Source: Lentisphaeria bacterium (lineage in GTDB: Bacteria > Verrucomicrobiota > Lentisphaeria > Victivallales > UBA1829). From it: a stretch of 40,539 nt of DNA. This document shows, in pieces, positions 33,236 to 40,538 of the stretch (its first letter is position 1; each line of letters opens with the position of its first letter). The translations under genes and the position numbers were made by a program. Under the pieces are notes generated by a model that searched no databases, was not told the DNA's origin, and worked only from the letters and a program-made list of their open reading frames with translations. The stretch covers positions 1 to 40,539 of the forward strand of contig JAFVSW010000072.1 of NCBI GenBank assembly GCA_017503545.1. The letters are read 5' to 3'.

Positions 33236-34396
33236 TTAATGGATTTTGTTTGCCGTTGATACAAAATTCAGCAGTTCAATATCTTCCACTTTCTGTTCCG
33301 TCTCTCCGGAATAGATCACGCATCCGTCAGCGGTTTTATCATTGAGTTTGCGGAATGTCTTGATATTTTTGGCGAACTCGCGGCTGTATGTCCTTGCCGC
33401 TTTGATTTCAAATGGATAAAGTCTGCGCCCGGATGAATGCAGCAGATCGATTTCCATACCATTGGAATCCCGGAAGAAATAAAGTCCGGCATCTTTACCT
33501 GCATTGTATCGGGCTTTCAATGCCTCAACAACAACCATGTTTTCAAATAAATTTCCCATCAATGGATCCCGGGCAACCATGCCGGGATTTTCCAACTCAA
33601 GCAGGTATGCCGCCAGCCCGACTTCTGTAAAATAGATTTTTACTGATTTCGTCTGCCGTTTGCCGAAGTTTTCAAAATATGGCGGCAAACGGAAAATAAT
33701 GTAACTTGCTTCCAGTATGGAAAGCCATTCGGAAATCGTTGTCGAAGATACCCCGACATCATTGGAAAGGCTTTGTATATTAACCAATTGTCCGACTCTG
33801 CCCGCCAGCAGTTTGATAAACGTTTCAAACGCCGTAAAATTCCGGATGTTCACCAGCTGCCGGGTATCCCGTTCCACATAAGTCATATAATAATTGCGGT
33901 AAAAGCGGGTAATATCGATATTTTCTTCGTAAAGCTGCGGCATGAACCCTTTGAAAATATATTCGTCCCGGTCAAGTGTTATTCCGGCATCCGACAATTC
34001 TTCAATGGAAAGCGGCAGCAGCTGCAGTACGGCTGTACGGCCGGCAAGTGATTGGGAAATCCCAGCTTTTAACGCCGGTTGATGACTGCCGGTCAAGATA
34101 TATTGTCCTTTTTGATTCGTTTTATCACATTCGACCTGGATATAACTCAACAGCATCGGCAACCTTTGGATTTCATCAATAATGATCGGTGCCGGATGAC
34201 GGTGCAGAAATTCTCTGGCATCCTTTTCTGCCAAATTGCGAACTTCCGGATCTTCCAGATTGACATAATCATAATCCGGGAACTGCATTTTTGCCAAAGT
34301 GGTTTTGCCCGACTGACGGGGTCCGGTTATGGTAACGACCTTATATTCCTGTGCCAATTGGGCAAGTTCTTCTTGAATTTTTCGCTGTATCATCAT
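33236..34396 (-). CDS. AAA ATPase with DUF4143 C-terminus
   Basis: This 386-residue protein belongs to the AAA_14/DUF4143 ATP-binding family. Walker A is GPRQSGKTT (25-33). Walker B is PIIIDEIQ (70-77), followed by the sensor segment YILTGSHQ. The C-terminal half has the family's 'F..LLAGRVGQLVN..SLSNDVGVS..T...WL..LE' helix-turn-helix-like stretch and an ExK-containing end (YPFEIKAARTYSREFAKNI) that resembles a PD-(D/E)XK core. The cellular role is unsettled. Members are often found singly in accessory regions. GAGGAGG abuts the first ATG, so 34393 may be the true start. Confidence 0.9.
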   Translation of the reverse strand: MMIQRKIQEELAQLAQEYKVVTITGPRQSGKTTLAKMQFPDYDYVNLEDPEVRNLAEKDAREFLHRHPAPIIIDEIQRLPMLLSYIQVECDKTNQKGQYILTGSHQPALKAGISQSLAGRTAVLQLLPLSIEELSDAGITLDRDEYIFKGFMPQLYEENIDITRFYRNYYMTYVERDTRQLVNIRNFTAFETFIKLLAGRVGQLVNIQSLSNDVGVSSTTISEWLSILEASYIIFRLPPYFENFGKRQTKSVKIYFTEVGLAAYLLELENPGMVARDPLMGNLFENMVVVEALKARYNAGKDAGLYFFRDSNGMEIDLLHSSGRRLYPFEIKAARTYSREFAKNIKTFRKLNDKTADGCVIYSGETEQKVEDIELLNFVSTANKIH

Positions 34397-34421
34397 GCCT
34401 CCTCACTGTAATTCCAAAAGT

Positions 34422-34473
34422 AATATAGCATATTTTATGAAAATCTCAAGTAGAAGTTTGGATTTTCATAAAA
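34422..34473 (-). promoter_or_regulatory. promoter and operator-like inverted repeat for the AAA ATPase
   Basis: On the minus strand TTGAGA (34449-34444), a 16-nt spacer and TATATT (34427-34422) form a good promoter. A 13-bp inverted repeat (34433-34445 with 34461-34473, reading GATTTTCATAAAA) straddles the -35 element. This placement suits a repressor or autoregulator site. Confidence 0.5.
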
Positions 34474-34561
34474 ATAAAAAAGCAAATCCTATAGAAATAT
34501 CAGTATAAATACCGTATTAGGAAAAAGAAAGAAGCTACAATACCTGACTTAAAAAATAATT

Positions 34562-34662
34562 GGAATTGGTTTTATTGTCATCAATAAAACCAATTCCGGG
34601 AAGAGTTTTTGTAAGATGGGGTACGGGGAAGAAGACTTTTTGCAAAAAGTTTTCTTCCCCGT
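34562..34662. repeat. two strong hairpins upstream of the zeta-toxin-like gene
   Basis: The first is a perfect 16-bp stem (34562-34577 with 34582-34597) with loop TCAT. The second is an almost perfect 40-nt palindrome (34623-34662) with one mismatch. The rest of 34397-34778 holds the two promoters and no gene. Only a T5 tract follows the first hairpin, after eight nucleotides, so termination is possible but weak. Confidence 0.6.
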
Positions 34663-34719
34663 AAATATTTATTCTGATCTCAGAAGCACCATGGCGCCGG
34701 GACGGTGTATTGTTCGAAC

Positions 34720-34747
34720 TTGAAAAAAGCTGTAATTATGCTATATT
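34720..34747 (+). promoter_or_regulatory. promoter of the zeta-toxin-like gene
   Basis: TTGAAA (34720-34725) and TATATT (34742-34747) are separated by 16 nt. Transcription would begin near 34755, which excludes the earlier in-frame start at 34710 and fixes the gene start at 34779. Confidence 0.6.
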
Positions 34748-34778
34748 AGAAAAGCGTGTGATGGAGGTATTACCAATT

Positions 34779-35369
34779 ATGAATGCAAAAAAACAACCGA
34801 TTTGTTATATCATTGCCGGTCCGAATGGTGCCGGTAAGACTACTTTTGCGCTTCAATATCTCCCCAAAATCGTAATGTGTAATAACTTTATCAATGCCGA
34901 TGAGATCGCAAAAGGTGTATCCCCACTGAATTTTGAAGCCGGCTTGCTTCAGGCAAGCAAGATTTTTTTGCAATCTTTGAGCAAAAAACTGGAACATAAA
35001 GAAACTTTTGCTTTTGAAACGACTCTTTCCGGGCGTTCCTACTTGACACAAATACCAAAATGGCAGCAAGACGGTTGGAACGTTATCCTGATTTATCTCT
35101 ACATCCCCAGTGTTGAATTTTCCGCATTACGGGTTCAACAGAGATTTGAACAAGGAGGACATAATGTGCCTTTGGATGCGATTGTCCGCCGTTATCCCCG
35201 AAGTATCAAAAATTTGTTTCTGTACTCCGAAGTATGCGACAAAACATTGTGCTTCAATAATAAACTCGGCAATGTAAGACCCGTTTTTGAAAGAACAAAA
35301 GGGCAATCAATTGAAATCATTGACAAAAATACTTATTCAAAAATTATGAAGGTGGTCAACAATGAGTGA
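34779..35369 (+). CDS. zeta-toxin-like P-loop kinase
   Basis: This 196-residue protein has Walker A GPNGAGKTTF (14-23). Next comes NADEIAKGVSP, where the zeta family carries its Asn-Ala-Asp substrate loop. ETTLSGRSYL follows, the E-T-T/TLS motif, and then FALRVQQR-like and IVRRYPRS segments. Plasmid zeta toxins phosphorylate UDP-N-acetylglucosamine, but many chromosomal relatives have unknown substrates and may not be toxins. ATG 34779 is supported by GGAGG 11 nt upstream and by the promoter position. The downstream small gene overlaps its end by 8 nt. No epsilon-type antitoxin precedes it. Confidence 0.85.
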   Translation: MNAKKQPICYIIAGPNGAGKTTFALQYLPKIVMCNNFINADEIAKGVSPLNFEAGLLQASKIFLQSLSKKLEHKETFAFETTLSGRSYLTQIPKWQQDGWNVILIYLYIPSVEFSALRVQQRFEQGGHNVPLDAIVRRYPRSIKNLFLYSEVCDKTLCFNNKLGNVRPVFERTKGQSIEIIDKNTYSKIMKVVNNE

Positions 35370-35550
35370 AGATATGCAAAAAATCATTGCCTGTATGCAG
35401 GAAGCCGTTGATGCCGAAATGGAACGTAAAGCAAAACTCGGCTATAAAGCTGTTATTGCTGACAAAAACGATAATCCTAAAATAGTATCTGCAAAATATC
35501 TTGTTCGCAAACGCCGTGCCCAGAAAAAGCAAGAAGCCGCAATTTCCTGA
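35362..35550 (+). CDS. small basic partner of the zeta-like kinase
   Basis: This 62-residue protein is highly charged (Lys/Arg-rich C-terminus KYLVRKRRAQKKQEA, helical N-terminus EDMQKIIACMQEAVDAEMER). It overlaps the kinase gene by 8 nt, and its start ATGAGTGA contains that gene's stop, so the two are translationally coupled. Small proteins of this sort are encoded next to many chromosomal zeta-like kinases. An antitoxin role is possible but is not shown by any motif. Confidence 0.65.
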   Translation: MSEDMQKIIACMQEAVDAEMERKAKLGYKAVIADKNDNPKIVSAKYLVRKRRAQKKQEAAIS

Positions 35551-35591
35551 ATAAACAGGGATTGTTTCTTCGTAAAAACGGTTTAAAATAT

Positions 35592-35645
35592 AAAAATCCT
35601 CCGGGCATGATCCGCAGACTTGAATCGTCAGATACGCCCGGAGGA
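35592..35645 (-). terminator. intrinsic terminator of the seven-gene unknown operon
   Basis: TCCTCCGGGC (35597-35606) pairs with GCCCGGAGGA (35636-35645) around a 29-nt loop. On the minus strand it is followed by TTTTTATATTTT (from 35596 downward). It lies 16 nt after the stop of the last operon gene. Confidence 0.75.
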
Positions 35646-35660
35646 CATTTGTACCGGTGA

Positions 35661-35927
35661 TCAGGTGGATTGTTTATTCATGATTTCGTGAATTTTATCC
35701 AACTGGTCTTTACGCAGTTTGGATAATGGAAACCGTTCCGGATGATCGGCGGTACTTCCGGTTATCTTCATGATAAAAACCGCATCGTCATGAATACTGA
35801 CACGGAGTTCATAACGTCCGTCAAGCATAAAATCAACTTCTTCCTGAACCGTTTTTGCCGGTGTCATGAGATCCATCAATTTAAGTTGCCATTTGGACAT
35901 GGTTGCCCAGCGGGGAATATAAGACAT
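35661..35927 (-). CDS. small protein of unknown function (operon gene 7)
   Basis: This 88-residue soluble protein begins MSYIPRWATMSKWQLKLMDL. It has a beta-strand pair (GRYELRVSIHDDAVFIMKIT) and a helical end (LRKDQLDKIHEIMNKQ). ATG 35927 is chosen because AGGAG stands 9 nt upstream; the longer frame to 36005 runs into the preceding gene. No family is recognised. It is the last gene before the terminator. Confidence 0.6.
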   Translation of the reverse strand: MSYIPRWATMSKWQLKLMDLMTPAKTVQEEVDFMLDGRYELRVSIHDDAVFIMKITGSTADHPERFPLSKLRKDQLDKIHEIMNKQST

Positions 35928-35947
35928 AATGTTTTCTCCTGTGTTAA

Positions 35948-36619
35948 TTATGACATAAAGTTGTTGATATTGAAGTAGTATTCTGCTCGATAAGTTATTT
36001 TGCAAGCATCTTTCCGCTCAAGGTTGCGTTTGCGGCCATCTGGATCATCTTTGTAGCCGTTGTGCGATTCCCAATCGGCTTTTAATTCAAGCCATTCCTT
36101 TTCCGGATAAGCGGTCACTTCAACCAAAATATAATCGTAAGGTACTCCATCTATGCGGTGCAAAGAGTGTCCAATCGTATTATAGTCCAACTCTTCAAAG
36201 CGTTCTCCTTCCGGACGGTTGAAGATCAACTCTTCCCGAATACGCTTGTCGATAAAGGCATATTCCAGAGAAACTCCGTCAAATTTTTCATCGGGGTTGA
36301 TCTCCGGATCGAACTCTTTGACAATGGTTGCGTGTTCAACATCATATCCCCAACCGCCGGAAAAGTTACATTGCTTAGCGGTTCTGGGGAAATGCTGTTG
36401 CAATATTGCCCTCGGGAGCGGATAATCTTCCGGCAGACGGAACGGATGTTCCGGAACAACATCGTCTTCTGACTCTTTCAAAAATTGCAGTTGAGCGCAC
36501 ATATCTTCCAGTTCTGCGCCCTCGTTATCCATCCAGTTTTGATACTCATCGAGAGTATTTTTCAGTTCTGCTAATTCATTCTGCAATTCCTGCCACTCTT
36601 TTTTTGTTTTTTCGTCCAT
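35948..36619 (-). CDS. unknown protein with N-terminal coiled coil (operon gene 6)
   Basis: This 223-residue cytoplasmic protein has an N-terminal coiled coil (KEWQELQNELAELKNTLDEY) followed by a globular acidic region. Motifs include FPRTAKQCNFSGGWGYDVEH and a strand-rich segment DYILVEVTAYPEKEWLELKA. There is no signal peptide or membrane segment. The domain is not recognised. It lies 1 nt after the small membrane-protein gene and 20 nt before the last gene, so it shares the operon transcript. Confidence 0.6.
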   Translation of the reverse strand: MDEKTKKEWQELQNELAELKNTLDEYQNWMDNEGAELEDMCAQLQFLKESEDDVVPEHPFRLPEDYPLPRAILQQHFPRTAKQCNFSGGWGYDVEHATIVKEFDPEINPDEKFDGVSLEYAFIDKRIREELIFNRPEGERFEELDYNTIGHSLHRIDGVPYDYILVEVTAYPEKEWLELKADWESHNGYKDDPDGRKRNLERKDACKITYRAEYYFNINNFMS

Positions 36620-36620
36620 A

Positions 36621-36797
36621 TCAATTTCCTTTCATACTTTTGATACCATTGAAAATCAGATACGGCACCAATAAAATGACTCCCACTGCCAATAAAAACG
36701 GGATAAAGTAAATCAAAGTACCGACTACAAAATATCCGACCGTAATGATAAGTGGTAAAGCAATCAGACAGCCAATAACATTTAACGCATCTCTCAT
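36621..36797 (-). CDS. small two-helix membrane protein (operon gene 5)
   Basis: This 58-residue protein is mostly two hydrophobic helices (VIGCLIALPLIITVGYFVVG and FIPFLLAVGVILLVPYLIF) with a basic end (GIKSMKGN). ATG 36797 follows a very strong AAGGAGGT, which is also one arm of a 10-bp hairpin (36804-36850). Its translation may therefore be regulated. No family is recognised. It could be a membrane anchor or holin-like peptide, but nothing supports lysis. Confidence 0.6.
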   Translation of the reverse strand: MRDALNVIGCLIALPLIITVGYFVVGTLIYFIPFLLAVGVILLVPYLIFNGIKSMKGN

Positions 36798-36803
36798 AAA
36801 AAG

Positions 36804-36850
36804 ACCTCCTTGCAAACTCAAGTTTTCTACTCTATTATTCGCAAGGAGGT
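36804..36850 (-). promoter_or_regulatory. hairpin sequestering the ribosome site of the 58-residue protein
   Basis: ACCTCCTTGC (36804-36813) and GCAAGGAGGT (36841-36850) are perfectly complementary with a 27-nt loop. On the minus strand the 3' arm is the Shine-Dalgarno GCAAGGAGGT, followed by CTTTTT and then ATG. The hairpin could hide the ribosome site or act as a weak terminator after the upstream gene. Confidence 0.6.
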
Positions 36851-36878
36851 TTTGTTTTTGTCGCCGGAAAGTAAAAAA

Positions 36879-37106
36879 TTACGGCAATTTGTGCCATCGT
36901 TTGTAAGCCGGACACGCCCGATTTGTTGGTCCTTGAGCAGTATTCATTCTTGCTCCGGCACATTTGGGCTGTGGATTATACTGAGCGCGGACATACATCA
37001 ACTTGGCATTTTGAAAATCCAAATCCCGTTCGCCGCCCCAATACTCGCAGGTACAGCAGATCGCTTGCTTCCATTGAAATTCCGGAACCGGTGTTTGCTG
37101 AATCAT
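36879..37106 (-). CDS. small Cys-rich protein (operon gene 4)
   Basis: This 75-residue protein has five cysteines: ICCTCEYWGGERDL near residues 16-29, KCAGAR near 47, and ACPAY near 63. The spacing CxxC...C...C suggests a metal site. Short proteins with a C..CxYWxGxR motif occur beside unknown operons in gut Firmicutes and similar bacteria, as I recall the pattern, but no function is known to me. ATG 37106 has AAGG 8 nt upstream. It lies 10 nt after the 57-residue gene. Confidence 0.6.
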   Translation of the reverse strand: MIQQTPVPEFQWKQAICCTCEYWGGERDLDFQNAKLMYVRAQYNPQPKCAGARMNTAQGPTNRACPAYKRWHKLP

Positions 37107-37116
37107 TGTCAAAACC

Positions 37117-37290
37117 TTATTTTTTTACGATTTCAATAATCCGGACATCCGACCAGTTGGGATTTCTGGAAAGCAGAAACGCTTTCACCGCACTGCGGGT
37201 AATTTGCGGCAAATTGACCACCGTATTTCCTGCTGACCAGGTTGTCTGATTGGTGTGTTTACACTGATATTTTACTGCTGCCTGTGCCAT
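37117..37290 (-). CDS. 57-residue protein of unknown function (operon gene 3)
   Basis: The frame begins ATG 37290, with AAGGAG 8 nt upstream, and ends TAA at 37117-37119. The protein starts MAQAAVKYQCKHTNQTTWSA and ends SDVRIIEIVKK, with a central VVNLPQITRSAVKAFLLSRN. The good ribosome site and exact fit between neighbouring genes support it. The product is basic and soluble. No family is recognised. Confidence 0.65.
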   Translation of the reverse strand: MAQAAVKYQCKHTNQTTWSAGNTVVNLPQITRSAVKAFLLSRNPNWSDVRIIEIVKK

Positions 37291-37316
37291 TTTTAATTCT
37301 CCTTTTTTTTGTAAAT

Positions 37317-39215
37317 TTACATTTTCGCTAATGTGTTCAATAATTCAATCAACTCTACTTCCGGCTTGGAACCGAAGCTGGACATAAACGGAAACTTGAA
37401 ATCGTATTCCCTTGACAAGCTTATCGTATTATTTGAACCACCTTGAGCAGCAGATACGTTTTCCCATGGGATGAAAATAATTTTAGTTTTTATTGAATCT
37501 TTGATCGCATTTGCTGCATCTGAAAGTCCGGGAACTGTTTCCAATTTTTCTTCGATACTCTTTTTGGCTGCTGATAATCCGGGAATTGCTTTAAATAGTG
37601 TTTTTCCGGTTGCTCCGACACCCTTTGCTACATTTCCGGCAATTCCCAAAGTTGCAATATTTACAAATTTGCCATATGTTGTAGCAGCTTTTTTCAAGAA
37701 GCAATCGTCTCCCTTAAAATAGATCCCATTCTTTGAAATGACAATTCCTGCGGAATAATTTTCAGTCATTGAGGTATCTATCATCCCCATAACAATATCA
37801 GAAATATCTCCCTCATGTGCTGCAAGAATGTCTTTTGATAATTTGCTTACAGGATCAACGCAGCGCACACCTTTTATACCGGAAGAACTAATCAATTCCA
37901 TTTTTGCCGCAATTGCAAAAGCCTCTTCCTGAGAGATATTCAATGTATTGACAAATTTCTCATTCTGAGCTGTCAACTCTCCGATTTTATTTTCTAATTC
38001 ACTGATCTTTTTTGAGCAAACATCTGTTCTGTACTGTGAATTACGTAATTCCTCAATCAGTGCATTAAATTCATGGATCGCATGCGGATTGTGTTTTTTG
38101 CAGATGTCTTCAACCTTCTGCAACTCCTCTCTGGCAGCAATGGCCTCTTCACGGGAAGCGTATTCTGCACCATTTACAGTTCTGAATTTCAAATCAAACT
38201 CTTCAAGGGCATTTTCAATTTTATTCAGATACGTTTCACTTTTTGTATTCAAAAACTGTTCAGCTTCCAAATATTTCACTTTTCCAGTCATTACGCTTTC
38301 TTCGGAAGAAAAATCTATAACTTCAAAAGCTTTATCCAGCAAAGCATTTTTTACCGAATCAATTTTTATATAAAAGGCATCCGCGATTTGCTGTAAACTG
38401 CCATCGGCATCGCCGAAATGTCCAACTGCCCACTCCAGGAAAGATGATTGATAAGGACATTTTGAAAAGATTTCCAAAGCGATTTCATCAACTCTGTTTT
38501 CCGGAATTTTGTTTTCTAAAATATTTTTAGTTAAAGCTGATATACGGCGATAATCTTCCAGAGAAACAGGATCACGGAGATCAATTTTTTCTTCTTCATA
38601 AAGTGCATCAGCAAAAGAATCTACCATGCTGTCGCACAAATACATAAATTCGTCTTTAATTTTTTCCTGAACTTTATCATCATAGATCATTGAAGCTTTT
38701 ACAAGGTTGGCTCCGCCGTCTATTGAACGCTTTATGCCATTCCAAAGCATTGCTTCCAGTTCATCATCTCCGGCGGCGACTTTTGCTCTGCGCTCGGCTA
38801 CACGTCTTTCGTTTTTTTCTTTCTGAGCCTGCCGCAAATCATTCAACGCGGACTCCATCTCATTATAAATAGCGGGGATATTGTCTAATTTTGTAACAAC
38901 ATATTTTTGATAGAAGTCCTCTTTTCCCAGTGTATAACAACCATTGAGAGCCAACTGTTCCATCGTGAATGACAGAAAATCAGACAGCTCTTCCTGAATC
39001 CAATTAACACCGAACTCAACAAATGAGTCAAGGGAACCTATTTTGTCTTCAAAATTTTGCAGCATCTGCGTTTTAGTCTGTTGCGCAACTGGTACAAAAG
39101 CAGCTTTTGCAGCAGCATATCTATAATAATTTTCAGTAAAAGTTATTTCTTTGCCTGCGAAGTATAATTTTTCCGGTACATCTTCAGCAAAAAATCCAAT
39201 ACTTGTGTTACTCAT
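37317..39215 (-). CDS. large helical protein with C-terminal bPH-like domain (operon gene 2)
   Basis: This 632-residue cytoplasmic protein is largely helical and acidic, with coiled-coil stretches (EEAIAAREELQKVEDICKKH; KISELENKIGELTAQNEKFV). A small hydrophobic/amphipathic segment lies near 525-560 (IATLGIAGNVAKGVGATGKT). The last 130 residues alternate strands with SAGIVISKNGIYFKGD and IIFIPWENVSAAQGG, a pattern seen in bacterial PH-like (bPH/YokE-type) domains that bind membranes or partners. AGGAG precedes the ATG by 7 nt. There is no catalytic motif. It may be an effector or scaffold of the operon; this is inference. Confidence 0.6.
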   Translation of the reverse strand: MSNTSIGFFAEDVPEKLYFAGKEITFTENYYRYAAAKAAFVPVAQQTKTQMLQNFEDKIGSLDSFVEFGVNWIQEELSDFLSFTMEQLALNGCYTLGKEDFYQKYVVTKLDNIPAIYNEMESALNDLRQAQKEKNERRVAERRAKVAAGDDELEAMLWNGIKRSIDGGANLVKASMIYDDKVQEKIKDEFMYLCDSMVDSFADALYEEEKIDLRDPVSLEDYRRISALTKNILENKIPENRVDEIALEIFSKCPYQSSFLEWAVGHFGDADGSLQQIADAFYIKIDSVKNALLDKAFEVIDFSSEESVMTGKVKYLEAEQFLNTKSETYLNKIENALEEFDLKFRTVNGAEYASREEAIAAREELQKVEDICKKHNPHAIHEFNALIEELRNSQYRTDVCSKKISELENKIGELTAQNEKFVNTLNISQEEAFAIAAKMELISSSGIKGVRCVDPVSKLSKDILAAHEGDISDIVMGMIDTSMTENYSAGIVISKNGIYFKGDDCFLKKAATTYGKFVNIATLGIAGNVAKGVGATGKTLFKAIPGLSAAKKSIEEKLETVPGLSDAANAIKDSIKTKIIFIPWENVSAAQGGSNNTISLSREYDFKFPFMSSFGSKPEVELIELLNTLAKM

Positions 39216-39251
39216 GTTTTACTCCTGTTGTTAGAATTTATATAGTTAATG

Positions 39252-39848
39252 TCACAAAGAGAATATTTTTCTCAATTCTTCCGGATGGTCAAAACTGAAA
39301 TCAGTAAGTTTTTCTCCAATCTTCTCCAAAACGTCCATATATTCACTTTCGCGTGCAAAATTCCATTGAAAGATCAACAATCGCTCCTGCATTTTTTCAA
39401 AATAAGGTTCGTGCATCATTGCTAAAGCGTAAATTGTCATTGCTCCTTTTATTAATCCATCAGTAAATGCGTCTGTCCCGAAACGATATCGTTTTCCGTT
39501 AGTCTGAAGCTCAAACAGTCTGTAAAAAAAATCACCGATAGCAACAATCGCCAGCATGTTGCCATTGGACGCCGCATTAGCAAACTGGTCAATCGCATCC
39601 ATATTCATGAGCTGCATCATCGCAAACCCTTGAACAAACTCTGGTTCTTGAAGCCATTCCGGATGTTCTACTTCAATATCACACATATCCCATTGAGACA
39701 ACAATTTCTCCAAAGTAAACTCATCTTCATCGAAAGTTTCTTCAAAGTCGCTGTTGTCACTTTCTTCCTGATCAACAGAGTGAGAGTGAAATTTATCCAA
39801 ATTACGATGATGAGTATTCTTTTTGTTCATTTGATTCCAAAAACTCAT
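39252..39848 (-). CDS. unknown acidic protein (operon gene 1)
   Basis: This 198-residue cytoplasmic protein has a low-complexity acidic N-terminal part (DQEESDNSDFEETFDEDEFT) and then a helical C-terminal domain (FVQGFAMMQLMNMDAIDQFA; IKGAMTIYALAMMHEPYFEK). ATG 39848 has AAGGTG 12 nt upstream. A longer frame reaching 40076 passes through the structured leader and is rejected. It is the first gene after the attenuator-like leader. No family is recognised. Confidence 0.6.
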   Translation of the reverse strand: MSFWNQMNKKNTHHRNLDKFHSHSVDQEESDNSDFEETFDEDEFTLEKLLSQWDMCDIEVEHPEWLQEPEFVQGFAMMQLMNMDAIDQFANAASNGNMLAIVAIGDFFYRLFELQTNGKRYRFGTDAFTDGLIKGAMTIYALAMMHEPYFEKMQERLLIFQWNFARESEYMDVLEKIGEKLTDFSFDHPEELRKIFSL

Positions 39849-39903
39849 TTCTACGATAACACCTTGTTTTTTTATTTGAAAATTACAGACATTCAGGAAG
39901 TAC

Positions 39904-39945
39904 AAAAAAAGACGTACTCCATTCTCATGACTCAGGAGGTACGCC
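39904..39945 (-). terminator. intrinsic terminator in the leader of the unknown operon
   Basis: On the minus strand GGCGTACCTCC (39945-39935) pairs with GGAGTACGTC (39920-39911), about 10 bp with one bulged C, around a 14-nt loop. Seven Us (39910-39904) follow at once. The 5' arm is also part of the outer stem of the nested leader structure. Confidence 0.65.
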
Positions 39946-40044
39946 AATACCCGAAAAAGACCATGCAAACAGAGTACGTCTGTATAGACAGACGCACTCC
40001 AAGCAAGTCGATCTTTTTCTCTGTACTTTGGCGTTTTCCTGAGT
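39930..40044 (-). ncRNA. structured leader, candidate antiterminator/riboswitch
   Basis: Three nested stems are visible on the minus strand. P1: 40044-40037 with 39937-39930 (ACTCAGGA/TCCTGAGT) continuing into 40034-40028 with 39947-39941 (ACGCCAA/TTGGCGT). P2: 40019-40012 with 39960-39953 (GAAAAAGA/TCTTTTTC). P3: 39999-39988 with 39983-39972, twelve pairs and a 4-nt loop. The single plus-strand A/C mismatch in P3 becomes a U-G wobble on the minus-strand RNA. P1 excludes the downstream terminator. No known riboswitch class was recognised. Confidence 0.6.
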
Positions 40045-40143
40045 TCGATCCGCTTGAATAATGCGAATAATTTCAATTTTTCAATTCAGTTGTGATTCTT
40101 TTATTACTGTCCGTTCTTTACCTTTCAGTTAAGTTACGAAAAC

Positions 40144-40172
40144 AATATAGCACAATCAAAATGAAAAGTCAA
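40144..40172 (-). promoter_or_regulatory. strong promoter for the unknown operon
   Basis: On the minus strand, TTGACT (40172-40167), a 17-nt spacer and TATATT (40149-40144) nearly match sigma70 consensus. Transcription would begin near 40137, giving a leader of about 290 nt. 40173-40253 is AT-rich with no gene. Confidence 0.75.
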
Positions 40173-40253
40173 GTCGCATCTCTGTTTGCATGGAAAAATT
40201 CTCATCTTTATGCCTTATTATTCGCAGATAATATTACGATTTGTCGCGAATTT

Positions 40254-40538
40254 TTATTTTTCTTGAATTTTTTTTGAAATAAACTGAATTCTTCCCCATT
40301 GAGGGTCCAATAGACTAAGACGTAAATGGAGCAAACGTTCCAGTTCCGCTTCTCCATTGTCACGGAACGCCCCGCGCTCCAATATTTTGTTTATACCGTG
40401 CCGGATGATCGAATCCAAGCCGACAGCCTGCATAATCGGGTCTGTGGTCAGCATTTCTTTCAGCATCTGTGCAGGATCTCCTTTGCGACTACTCCAATAA
40501 CGCTGCCGCTCCTGAACCTTCGCAACATCAAAGTCTGG
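40254..40538 (-). CDS. C-terminal part of an unknown protein (cut by window edge)
   Basis: The minus-strand frame is open from the right edge (codon 40538-40536) to the stop at 40254, giving 94 residues. The visible part is helical and charged (KVQERQRYWSSRKGDPAQML; ERLLHLRLSLLDPQWGRIQF). The ATG at 40466 is internal, because the frame continues upstream without a stop. No domain is recognised. The strong promoter of the unknown operon lies 80 nt further left, so the two are separate transcription units. Confidence 0.55.
   Translation of the reverse strand, partial: PDFDVAKVQERQRYWSSRKGDPAQMLKEMLTTDPIMQAVGLDSIIRHGINKILERGAFRDNGEAELERLLHLRLSLLDPQWGRIQFISKKIQEK

Noticed and set aside
39252-40076. 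Longer start (40076) for the first gene of the unknown operon
   Set aside because: The first 76 residues would be encoded by the structured leader and terminator, and the ATG at 39848 has a usable ribosome site.
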